Of a stretch of 64,000 nt of DNA, positions 37,005-44,408 are shown piece by piece. A program made the translations under genes and the position numbers. This stretch comes from Sphingorhabdus lutea. Its GTDB lineage: Bacteria > Pseudomonadota > Alphaproteobacteria > Sphingomonadales > Sphingomonadaceae. A model generated the notes under the pieces. That model ran no database searches. It was not told where the DNA came from and saw only the letters and a list, made by a program, of their open reading frames with translations. The stretch lies in NCBI RefSeq assembly GCF_001889025.1, contig NZ_CP018154.1, positions 1,416,501-1,480,500 on the forward strand, written 5' to 3'. Every line of letters begins with the position of its first letter. The first letter of the stretch is position 1.

Positions 37005-37736
37005 ATGGTTTGTGCTATTGTAGATAATAATATTAGTTGTCCGGCGGGTTTTAATAAGAGGCAGGGGAATAAGTGGGGCGGGGCGCGGAATGATAAGGGC
37101 AGGGTGTCAAAGATATTGAACGAATATCATGTTGAAACAATTTTGGGCGCGGCGTTATTTTCAAAATATTTGGGGCTGGAATTAAACCGCTCAATCACAA
37201 TTCATTTTGGCAAATTGGGAATTGATGACTGCAAGGCTGGGAAAGTCTTAACGGCATGGCTTAAATCATTGGGGGACTATATTTCCAAAAATGGAAAAAT
37301 TTTGACTTGCGTTTGGGTTCGGGAGAATGGCCAATATGTTGATGATAAGGGCATAGTTAAGGGCAGCCATGTTCATATATTAGCGCATATCCCTAATGAA
37401 TGTTTGCAAGGTGTGAAGCAAAGGCAAGGCAAATGGCTATCAAAGGCGGCTGGGGCTAGGCTGACGGCCGGAACGATATTTGGGCGCAAAGTGAAGGGTG
37501 CAAGCTCTCATAATGGCTTAGAGGGGCTATATGAGGCTAATTCCGGCAATGTGATTCGATATATTATCAAGGGCGTTGATAGTGGGCTTGCTGCAAAAAT
37601 GGGGCTGGTAAAGGTAAAGGATGGCGGGCGGGTTATTGGTAAGCGTTGCGGCACAACACAAAATATAGGGCGCAAGGCATGGCAAAGGGCTGGCTGGGAT
37701 ATGGATTTTTTGAAGGCCGTAAAAGCGGAAAGTTAA
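37005..37736 (+). CDS. Putative HUH-type replication initiator (Rep)
   Basis: The 243-residue protein has a His-hydrophobic-His motif, H122-V-H124 in GSHVHILAHIP, preceded by CVWVRENGQ, and a Tyr-x-x-Lys motif, Y186-I-I-K189, in VIRYIIKGV. This order (HUH, then YxxK) is that of rolling-circle Rep and single-strand phage nickases. The C-terminal KRCGTTQNIGRKAWQ resembles a motif I recall from Rep-like proteins of small integrative elements. It would nick an origin on the excised circle. I am not sure of the exact family. Confidence 0.65.
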   Translation: MVCAIVDNNISCPAGFNKRQGNKWGGARNDKGRVSKILNEYHVETILGAALFSKYLGLELNRSITIHFGKLGIDDCKAGKVLTAWLKSLGDYISKNGKILTCVWVRENGQYVDDKGIVKGSHVHILAHIPNECLQGVKQRQGKWLSKAAGARLTAGTIFGRKVKGASSHNGLEGLYEANSGNVIRYIIKGVDSGLAAKMGLVKVKDGGRVIGKRCGTTQNIGRKAWQRAGWDMDFLKAVKAES

Positions 37737-37778
37737 AAGCAATTTCGCGGATACGCGCGAGAGGCTGCAAAAACAAAA

Positions 37779-37802
37779 TGTGGGGATAAATGTGGGTATA
37801 AT
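37779..37802 (+). repeat. 12-bp repeat pair, right end (possible integrase arm sites)
   Basis: TGTGGGGATAAA is followed directly by the near copy TGTGGGTATAAT. The pair has the same direction and spacing as the one at 33825-33848. Confidence 0.65.
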
Positions 37803-37860
37803 ATTTTTTTGATAAAATTATTTAATATATAACAATAATATATTCAAAAGGTTTGGCAGA

Positions 37861-37877
37861 CTGTCTCTCCGCCAGAT
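37861..37877 (+). repeat. attR: 17-bp copy of the tRNA-Ser 3' end
   Basis: CTGTCTCTCCGCCAGAT is identical to 33698-33714. It marks the right end of the element, eight bases before the stop codon of the response regulator gene. Confidence 0.88.
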
Positions 37878-37884
37878 GCCATAA

Positions 37885-38544
37885 TCAACGACGAAACGCC
37901 TGCCGGATTGCCTCACTGCGAGAATTAACCTCAAGCTTACGATAAATTGCCTTCACATGGGTGCCGACAGTATGAGGCGAAATGTTTAACGCCTGGGCAG
38001 CTTCCTTATAGCTCTTGCCCTCGGCAAAGCTACGCAACAACTCGGTCTCTCGCTGCGTAAGCCGGCTGTCCGCCTCCCCTATGGCTTGCGCTTGCGATGC
38101 GGGAGCAGGCGCGCGCAGCAAATCGAGCAAATAAACCGCGGCTGCAGGGCTGACCGGTGCGCCGCCATCCATTGTTATGGCGATACCATCAAGGATTTGC
38201 TGGGGTGAGCTGTCCTTTAGCAAATAGCCATCTGCACCAGCAGACAGCGCCTTCACCACCGTTTCGCGGTCTCCAAAAGAGCTGATAATCAGCACTTTGG
38301 CGGCGCATTTTGCCTTAATTTCAGGGACTAGATCATATCCATTGCCATCGGGCAGGCCGATATCCATTAAAAAAAGATCGGGTTTTAAGTCAATCAGCCC
38401 GCGCCCCGTGGCCAAATCTGGCGCAATTGCGATAATATCATATCCCTCTGCTACGCCCATAATCTGCATAAAATAACGGCGCACAGCCGGTTCATCTTCG
38501 ATGATTGCAATTTGAACAGGAGCAGAAGGCGAAATTTTAGTCAT
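37885..38544 (-). CDS. NarL/LuxR-type response regulator
   Basis: The 219-residue protein has a receiver domain with the acidic pair in IIEDEPA, the phosphoacceptor D61 in LFLMDIGLPDG and the Lys in LLKDSSP (K110). A LuxR-type DNA-binding domain follows (LTQRETELLRSFAEGKSYKE onward, about 162-215). It is the evident partner of the kinase just upstream. A dyad motif lies 31-69 bases before its ATG and recurs upstream of the secreted-protein cluster. The attR of the mobile element lies just past its 3' end. Confidence 0.93.
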   Translation of the reverse strand: MTKISPSAPVQIAIIEDEPAVRRYFMQIMGVAEGYDIIAIAPDLATGRGLIDLKPDLFLMDIGLPDGNGYDLVPEIKAKCAAKVLIISSFGDRETVVKALSAGADGYLLKDSSPQQILDGIAITMDGGAPVSPAAAVYLLDLLRAPAPASQAQAIGEADSRLTQRETELLRSFAEGKSYKEAAQALNISPHTVGTHVKAIYRKLEVNSRSEAIRQAFRR

Positions 38545-38574
38545 GTTGAATATCCACCCGGTTCATCTGTCCTG

Positions 38575-38609
38575 TCCCATGGTATGACGGGAGCAACTTT
38601 ATGGGATAT
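38575..38609. promoter_or_regulatory. Dyad motif before the response regulator gene (copy 1)
   Basis: TCCCATGGTATGACGGGA is followed, 25 bases from its first base, by TATGGGATAT. The same two-part motif occurs at 40690-40723. It lies in the 70-base gap between the kinase stop and the regulator start. Confidence 0.55.
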
Positions 38610-38614
38610 GCGCA

Positions 38615-40543
38615 TCATGCGGGCCGAGGCAAAGAAATGGTCACGCGCGTTCCTTTACCCAATATTGAATATATTGCATATTCGGCGCCAACTGCGCGCG
38701 CACGATCACGCATATTGCTCAAACCCCGACCTACACCGCCGCCCGCATCACCGCTAGCTGTGTTATCACTGTCAACTCCGCCAACAACGCCGCAGCCATT
38801 ATCATTGACCATTATGATAATAGCAGCATCCGCATTGGTTGATATTTCGACCATGATGTCGCTGCCCCCTGAATGTTTTATTGCGTTGGTTACTGCTTCC
38901 TGCAAAATACGAAAAATCTGCAAAACATCACGCGGGCCCATATTGGGGGCGTTAATCGCAGCTGGTTGCTGCCATTGAAAATTGAAACCAGCTGCCACGA
39001 TGCGCGGCTCTATTCTGGCACGAAATGTGGCAAATGCTGCCTCAAGAGAGTCCCCAACTGAATCCATCGAATCAACCATTAACCGCATTTCATCAATGAC
39101 GCCCTGCAATCCTTCGGCAATCTTTGGCGGATCCGCCTCGCCCATACGCGCGCTTAACATCATCGTCATCAACTGGCTGCCCAAACCATCGTGCAAATCG
39201 CGCATAATCCGGCGGCGTTCCTCATCATGTGCTTGTTCACGAACCAATGCTTGTTCACGCAATGCAGCCTCGGCCAGTTCTGCCTCACGCAGGGTTACTT
39301 TCTCTTGTAACATCATATTCAATGCCCCTTGTGATTGGAACAATCTAAAATTGCGGAAAAGAAAGGTTGCGTTCATCGCCAATAATAAAAAGACTGCGGA
39401 ATTCCCAACATTATCTTCCAATAATTCAAGTTCGGGAAACCAATTTAACGCTGCATCCATCATCAATGCAGCTGCGATTACAGTCATTAATGCGCTTTCC
39501 AACAGACGGTCCTCCGCACTGGTCGCAAAATGCCAGATAAGCCGTACGGCCACCGCCACCGCCGATATGCCCAAATGCCAAATCCAAATCATCACCGGAA
39601 TATCAAAGCCATTTGGCATTGGCACAAAATAAATATAATATGCGATTACCACCATCACGCACATATAGATTGCCATGGTTATAGGCTGTAGCCATCGAAC
39701 GGGCCGTCCCGTCCAACTGTCAATAAAGCATAGCATTGCTGCGGGAATAAGATGAGAGATTGCGAAAAATACCAGCATCCGCCCCCAACCGTCAAATGGC
39801 GGATCAAGCCATAAATAATATCCCGCATTGGCCACAAAGCCTAAACAGAAAAGGCTAAGCCATGCAGCAAATCGCCAATCATCTGAACGAAACATCATTA
39901 TTATCGCAATTAAACCCAGCAAGCTAAGCAATCCGCCAGTAAGAAGGTAAAAGTCCGAAGCAAGAAATAATCTGCGTGCGACATAATGTTCCAAAACAGA
40001 ATATTCGGCTATTTTTGGTTCAAACACATCTGTATAGGGAAAACCGTCGCGTAATGTGATGAAGGTTAATTTGTTTGCGCCGGTCTTTAACAAACCAGAA
40101 GGCATGTGGGAAAGTGTGCGGACCTGTCCATGGAAACTGCCATTGCCAGGCTCCATTCGTCCGCGAACGATAATTGGTGACCCATTTAGTGCAAGCATGA
40201 AATTATCCGCCTGCATATTTGGGTAAATTCCCAATCCATCCGCCGGTACTTGGTCAATATTGAAGGTCATTTGTACCGCGAATAACGCCGTGTCACAGCA
40301 ATATGTCCATGGTAATGTTACGGGTGAATAACGCGCACCTGCTGCCTCGGCAAAGCTAGGCGTGGTCAGCCGTGCGACTGCGACATCGCTTACATCCACA
40401 AGGGCCGGTTCTTTACTTGGCGCGCCGCGAAAAATGGGACGGTCGATGGCCAGCCAATAAATTGCCTGCACCAAAATCACAACAACCAACATCTTGGCCA
40501 GCTGCGCCCAATTTAATCTTCCGAATCTGTTTATGACACACAC
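38615..40543 (-). CDS. 7TM sensor histidine kinase (HisKA_3 type)
   Basis: The 642-residue protein has an N-terminal membrane helix (about 17-33), a periplasmic beta-rich sensor region (about 40-190) and seven helices (about 195-400), as in 7TMR-DISM receptors. A short coiled coil leads to the HisKA_3 domain, with phospho-acceptor H451 in MRDLHDGLGSQ. The ATPase domain has N553 (EAVTNAIKHS) and DNGCGVVGGV, but an acidic-glycine insert (about 588-604) sits in the ATP lid. It should phosphorylate the NarL-type partner. The stimulus is unknown; the DISM-like layout suggests a carbohydrate or envelope signal. Confidence 0.9.
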   Translation of the reverse strand: MCVINRFGRLNWAQLAKMLVVVILVQAIYWLAIDRPIFRGAPSKEPALVDVSDVAVARLTTPSFAEAAGARYSPVTLPWTYCCDTALFAVQMTFNIDQVPADGLGIYPNMQADNFMLALNGSPIIVRGRMEPGNGSFHGQVRTLSHMPSGLLKTGANKLTFITLRDGFPYTDVFEPKIAEYSVLEHYVARRLFLASDFYLLTGGLLSLLGLIAIIMMFRSDDWRFAAWLSLFCLGFVANAGYYLWLDPPFDGWGRMLVFFAISHLIPAAMLCFIDSWTGRPVRWLQPITMAIYMCVMVVIAYYIYFVPMPNGFDIPVMIWIWHLGISAVAVAVRLIWHFATSAEDRLLESALMTVIAAALMMDAALNWFPELELLEDNVGNSAVFLLLAMNATFLFRNFRLFQSQGALNMMLQEKVTLREAELAEAALREQALVREQAHDEERRRIMRDLHDGLGSQLMTMMLSARMGEADPPKIAEGLQGVIDEMRLMVDSMDSVGDSLEAAFATFRARIEPRIVAAGFNFQWQQPAAINAPNMGPRDVLQIFRILQEAVTNAIKHSGGSDIMVEISTNADAAIIIMVNDNGCGVVGGVDSDNTASGDAGGGVGRGLSNMRDRARAVGAEYAIYSILGKGTRVTISLPRPA

Positions 40544-40689
40544 CCCTGCTATATTTGGACAATGTAGCAGCGCAATTTATTTGTAAATAGAAGTAAATAG
40601 AAAAATAAACGGAAAGCGGGCTTTATATAATGACCGAAATTTGTCGTTGAATATTTGCCTGTAACGATGCGCTCCTCTGCCTTACCCCA

Positions 40690-40723
40690 TCCCATGATAT
40701 GGGAGACATATTATATGGGATAT
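40690..40723. promoter_or_regulatory. Dyad motif upstream of the secreted-protein cluster (copy 2)
   Basis: TCCCATGATATGGGA is a perfect 6-bp dyad with a three-base spacer, followed by ATATGGGATAT at 40713-40723. It matches the motif at 38575-38609 in sequence and layout. It lies in the divergent region between the kinase gene and the first secreted-protein gene. Confidence 0.6.
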
Positions 40724-40787
40724 TACTGCGCGGCATCAGGGCCTAATCCAATTGTGACATGATAATAATGTAGCAGGAGATTGTCCC

Positions 40788-41108
40788 ATGACAGATAATG
40801 AAAGCAGAAACCGCCTAATCATTGCGGGCGCATTATCGCTCGCCAACATCGCTTTGGTAACAAGCCTTGTTGGGGCAAGTGTTGCTATGTCTGGCCAAAG
40901 CTATGCCCAAGGGCAGAATAGCGCTGCTATTGAAAAACCAAATCGCGCAGTTGCTTGTCCATCGGGATGGCGGCACCCAAATGGAAATACAAAACTGTGT
41001 GAACCCATGGGAAGCAGCTCGCCAAAAATATATGCCAAAAAGGCCGAGGCTACCTGCGCGGGGGGATATTTCAAGGTTTATCGCGTGTGGTGTTCAACTA
41101 GGAAATAA
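40788..41108 (+). CDS. Small exported Cys-containing protein, 106 aa
   Basis: The protein has an N-terminal hydrophobic segment (about residues 9-35) ending in SYA-QGQ, a likely signal cleavage site near 40. The mature part has a CPSGW ... LCEPMG unit and a second C-x(n)-C pair (TCAGGYFKVYRVWCS). No family is recognised. AGGAG precedes the ATG. It is the first of four exported proteins beside the two-component system, and shares the short C-P-x-G-W/Y unit with the next gene. Confidence 0.72.
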   Translation: MTDNESRNRLIIAGALSLANIALVTSLVGASVAMSGQSYAQGQNSAAIEKPNRAVACPSGWRHPNGNTKLCEPMGSSSPKIYAKKAEATCAGGYFKVYRVWCSTRK

Positions 41109-41168
41109 TATTTTGGCGCCCGTATCAAGGGATGCCTTTTCTATACATTTTAAAAAGGAAAATAATTT

Positions 41169-42032
41169 ATGCGTTCACTTTCAACCATGACCTTGCTGGG
41201 TGTAGCCGGTTTTGTGCTTTCCTCCGCCAGTTCTCTGGTAACTGCCCCATCGGCTGAGGCACAGGGACGCACAACGGGGCGTCTGGAACTGCCAAGGGAA
41301 AAAGGTCTTTGCCCTTATAGATGGAACCGTGAGACTGACACTTTTTGTGTGCCATCTTTGGCCGCCAATCCAACGCCAGCGGTTTATGTCCGGCAAAACA
41401 AGAGTATTCCGTGTCAACAGGGCTATTTTGTCGATACAGATAACGATCTGGTGTGCACCTCATATGACAGGATGACCGCGCGTTCGGCCGACATATCCGG
41501 CGGCATCGCCAGGGCCGGCATCCTGAACCGCTGTCCCACCGGCTGGCGCGCATCGACCAATAACAAGCAATGCTTCACAGAAATCAAAAACGCGCCTATT
41601 CCGCGCTTGAACAACGGCAAGCCGTGTGCGCCGGGTGAGTTGAACGATTGGGGCATCTGGTGCACATCAAATTACGAGCACCTGTCTTATGCTGAAGTTG
41701 ACCTCGCTGCGACCAGAGACTTCAACGATATCTACGCCAACGCCATGAACGATGGGCTGGATTACAACTCGATTCCGTCAGGTTTGTCTCCCGCTGCCAG
41801 GGCATTCTTCAAGGGTGCAAACAAGTCTTCGGGTGCATCCGCCGCTGGATCACAAGCATCAACAGAAACAACACAGGCGAATAGTTGCAAGACTGATACC
41901 GAAACTGCCTCTGCCGTTGGCGGTGCAGTGGGCGGCGCGGTGGCTGGGTCAAAAGGTGCTGAGATAGGGTCAACGCTCGGCAAATTGGGCGGGCTAGGTA
42001 AGAAGAAGAAAAAGAAGAAAGACGGCTGTTAA
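41169..42032 (+). CDS. Exported Cys-rich protein with glycine-zipper tail, 287 aa
   Basis: A signal peptide ends near AEAQG (residue 33). The mature part has several short units of the form CP-x-x-W/Y ... C (for example GLCPYRW, RCPTGWR, PCAPGE), with about nine cysteines. The C-terminal region has a Gly-zipper-like stretch (SAVGGAVGGAVAGSKGAE) and ends in seven lysines and DGC. No family is recognised. From about 41450 the DNA is richer in G+C than its neighbours, which may mean a different origin. AAGGA lies upstream. Confidence 0.75.
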   Translation: MRSLSTMTLLGVAGFVLSSASSLVTAPSAEAQGRTTGRLELPREKGLCPYRWNRETDTFCVPSLAANPTPAVYVRQNKSIPCQQGYFVDTDNDLVCTSYDRMTARSADISGGIARAGILNRCPTGWRASTNNKQCFTEIKNAPIPRLNNGKPCAPGELNDWGIWCTSNYEHLSYAEVDLAATRDFNDIYANAMNDGLDYNSIPSGLSPAARAFFKGANKSSGASAAGSQASTETTQANSCKTDTETASAVGGAVGGAVAGSKGAEIGSTLGKLGGLGKKKKKKKDGC

Positions 42033-42042
42033 GCCTGAAACT

Positions 42043-42079
42043 ACTGCCCGCATGTTCACGATGGCGAAAGGCGGGCAGT
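42043..42079 (+). repeat. Strong hairpin between two secreted-protein genes
   Basis: ACTGCCCGC and GCGGGCAGT form a perfect 9-bp stem around a 19-base loop. No T run follows, so it is more likely an mRNA stability or processing element than a terminator. Confidence 0.55.
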
Positions 42080-42106
42080 GCCACCTTGTTAATTAAGGAA
42101 AATATT

Positions 42107-42541
42107 ATGAAATATCCTATTTCAATATTTGCTATATTTGCGTCATTGATGATGGCATCAGCACCGCTGTGTGCCCAAGCTAAAATAGAAACGCTCACTT
42201 TTTCCAAACCTGCAAAAGACAGTATTGTGAACGAGCCGGTGGAATTTATCCATCTGGGCTTTGATGCACCGGTTGATCTAGTGACATTGGAAATTATCAA
42301 CCCCGATGGAACGGTAATGATGGTTTACGACGCCATTAACGAACCGTTTCAGCTGGGCACATATGCGCGATTTTCGATTAACGTACCAGAGCCTTTAATC
42401 AAAAACGGTGAATATCTTGCCAAATGGAATATTTCCAAAACCTTGTCTAATAAGAAAAAAAAGAAAAACTATGGTGAGGTAAAATTTAAGATTATATTGC
42501 CAGATACAGATGTTGTTAAAGAGGCGGAAACTCAAAATTAA
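42107..42541 (+). CDS. Exported CopC-like domain protein, 144 aa
   Basis: I choose ATG 42107, with AAGGAA upstream; the frame opens at 42086. A signal peptide ends near PLCAQA (residue 24). The mature domain has the CopC-like pattern SKPAKDSIVNEPVEF, LGFDAPVDLVTLEI and PDG, then a C-terminal strand before Lys-rich NKKKKKNYG. CopC proteins bind copper in the periplasm, but the usual N-terminal His and Met-rich segment are not seen, so a metal role is doubtful. A run of eight A bases codes part of the Lys stretch. Confidence 0.7.
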   Translation: MKYPISIFAIFASLMMASAPLCAQAKIETLTFSKPAKDSIVNEPVEFIHLGFDAPVDLVTLEIINPDGTVMMVYDAINEPFQLGTYARFSINVPEPLIKNGEYLAKWNISKTLSNKKKKKNYGEVKFKIILPDTDVVKEAETQN

Positions 42542-42637
42542 TTTACACTGCATAAAATCATCCACCAAATTCACCATGGGACTGCATATTTCAGACACTC
42601 AATCGCAACCTATGGTGCACAAAAGAAAGTTTTATCG

Positions 42638-43054
42638 ATGAGAAAGCTCCTTACAATTTCCATATTAACGGCATTCACCTGTTCAAGCGCATTTGCACAG
42701 CCCCGCTACACCATGGGCAACGATCCGGTCACGCTAACAGCATCTGAAACCGATCCGTGCAGCTATGGCGTGATTGCCCAATTACCGCCCGAGAGCGCGA
42801 TTGATGTTTATCCAGGCCCAAGCACTGATTTAGAACCTATTGGCCAACTTGCTGAGGCGCACCCCGTTTGGATTTGCGAGACCAGCAATGACTCAGAGAT
42901 GGTCGGCATTGTCTATTCGGCTTTCGCAGGCAATGACTCTGAACCTGCTGAGGACTGCGGCGTATCTTCGCCTGTAGCAGAAGATATTGATTATTTGGAA
43001 CCATGCGAATCTGGCTGGATAATGGCTGAAGATGTCGAACTACTCGCCGGTTGA
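42638..43054 (+). CDS. Exported SH3-like domain protein, 138 aa
   Basis: A signal peptide ends at SSAFA-Q (residue 21). The mature protein has DVYPGPSTDLEPIGQL and PVWICE, then CGVSSPV and EPCESGWIMAEDVELL, a pattern typical of bacterial SH3-like domains that often bind the cell wall. The four cysteines probably form two disulfides. It is the last of the four exported proteins and is separated from the PepSY gene by a 129-base gap. Confidence 0.72.
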   Translation: MRKLLTISILTAFTCSSAFAQPRYTMGNDPVTLTASETDPCSYGVIAQLPPESAIDVYPGPSTDLEPIGQLAEAHPVWICETSNDSEMVGIVYSAFAGNDSEPAEDCGVSSPVAEDIDYLEPCESGWIMAEDVELLAG

Positions 43055-43183
43055 TGAGAGTCATTTTATTTTAATATTATAATCTCTTCATATGTTTTTA
43101 ATTATGCTTTGGATGGAAACTCCAATATTCGCCTTAAACTATTATATATCATCTGACCTCATTAAATATATGCCATAACTATA

Positions 43184-44392
43184 TTATTTCGATTTCGGTC
43201 TTTTCCTCCACCACATTTTGATGCCCGAAATGGATATGGTGATAAGGGCAAGGGCGGTGAAAAGGCCGATAAGTTGGTTTATCCATCCAAATAATTGCCC
43301 CTCATGCCATGCGATGCCATAGTTGATGATTTTGTCGGCAATATGTTTGTCGGCAAAACTGCTTTCTTTTACAATCGCGCCGCTATTTTTATCATATAAA
43401 ATGGTGCGGTTAAGAGTTCGGTTTTGTGCTTCGCTGCTTAATTTCCAAACATCACCATTGGGCGGCCCAAAACGGGCGGGGGCATGGGGAGGTTGGATGA
43501 TGGCGGGGAAGGGCATATTTTCCTTACTCGCCAAAATGACAATGTCGTTCAGCCCCTTTTTCGGGGGCAGATCTCTTATTTTCTTTGCCTCTGCCTGTGC
43601 TTTTAACATCGCGTCATGATCATGGCCGCCATGCGCGTCCACATGCATATCGACATTTTCTTTAATGCCGCCTCCCGACCAATTTTGCGGCTTTGCGTCA
43701 ACCCAACCCATTTGGGCGCGTATATATTTTATGCCAGCGCCGACATTGTCCGTCCATGGCAGCCCGCTAAATAATAAAATGAGCGCAAGACCAGCGACCC
43801 AAAATCCGGTGACAGCGTGCAGGTCACGCCAGAAAATCCTGACCCCATTTTTCAACCTTGGCCATAAAATTCCCGCATAATGTTGATGACGGCCTGCGGT
43901 GCGCGGCCACCATAAATATATGCCAGATAATATCATCATAATCGCGAAAATGGCTGCAATTTCAACCAATATAGAGCCGAATTTACCCAATAATAATGAA
44001 CCATGAATGCGCGCGACTGTGGCGCTTATCCTTTTTTCCGGATCATGGCTGGCAATAATGTCACCTGCGGGCGATACATAAATATCCCGCATCCCGCCAT
44101 TATGGGGCAGGGCGACATGGACCATTGCGGCATCCCCTTTATTTTCTGGCAATCGGTATGAATGGAATTGCGCATCGGGATATTGTTTCATAACGACAGA
44201 TAGTTGCGCCTCTGCCGAGACGCTATTTTCGGTGTTAAGCCCCCTCATATCGCGCTCCTCCCACCTGTCCAATTGTGGTTTGAACAAATAGATTGAACCT
44301 GTAAGCGATAATAAAATGATAAACGGGATAAGGAATAATCCCGCCCACATATGAAGCCGCCAGATGAAACGATATGAAGAGGCATTAGTCAT
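43184..44392 (-). CDS. PepSY-associated membrane protein (PiuB-like)
   Basis: The 402-residue protein has about four membrane helices: one near residues 15-35 (FIWRLHMWAGLFLIPFIILL), then around 140-162, 190-212 and 370-392. Periplasmic PepSY-type regions lie between. Short His-rich stretches (HVDAHGGHDHD) occur near 250. Proteins of this group sit beside TonB receptors and are thought to reduce or strip metal, often iron, at the inner membrane. It follows the receptor gene by 16 bases. Confidence 0.88.
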   Translation of the reverse strand: MTNASSYRFIWRLHMWAGLFLIPFIILLSLTGSIYLFKPQLDRWEERDMRGLNTENSVSAEAQLSVVMKQYPDAQFHSYRLPENKGDAAMVHVALPHNGGMRDIYVSPAGDIIASHDPEKRISATVARIHGSLLLGKFGSILVEIAAIFAIMMILSGIYLWWPRTAGRHQHYAGILWPRLKNGVRIFWRDLHAVTGFWVAGLALILLFSGLPWTDNVGAGIKYIRAQMGWVDAKPQNWSGGGIKENVDMHVDAHGGHDHDAMLKAQAEAKKIRDLPPKKGLNDIVILASKENMPFPAIIQPPHAPARFGPPNGDVWKLSSEAQNRTLNRTILYDKNSGAIVKESSFADKHIADKIINYGIAWHEGQLFGWINQLIGLFTALALITISISGIKMWWRKRPKSK

Positions 44393-44408
44393 TTTATTTT
44401 CCTATCGT

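Larger units (their letters stand above)
33698..37877 (+). mobile_element. 4.2-kb integrative element in tRNA-Ser
   Basis: The element is bounded by identical 17-bp repeats. It has an integrase next to the tRNA, then an unknown cargo gene, an AlpA-like regulator, a winged-helix protein, a PC4-like protein and a putative HUH Rep. All genes point the same way. No capsid, tail, conjugation or Zot-like gene is present. The content suggests a small single-strand-type replicon, perhaps a phage satellite or a mobilisable element; that reading is inference. Confidence 0.85.

Noticed and set aside
33698..37877. The element as a full prophage
   Set aside because: No capsid, tail, portal, lysis or Zot gene is present in 4.2 kb, so it can only be a satellite or another mobile type.
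42000..42032. Lys-run coding repeats (AAG/AAA) as a tandem repeat or frameshift site
   Set aside because: The purine-rich run stays in frame to a normal stop and no overlapping downstream frame suggests programmed slippage.
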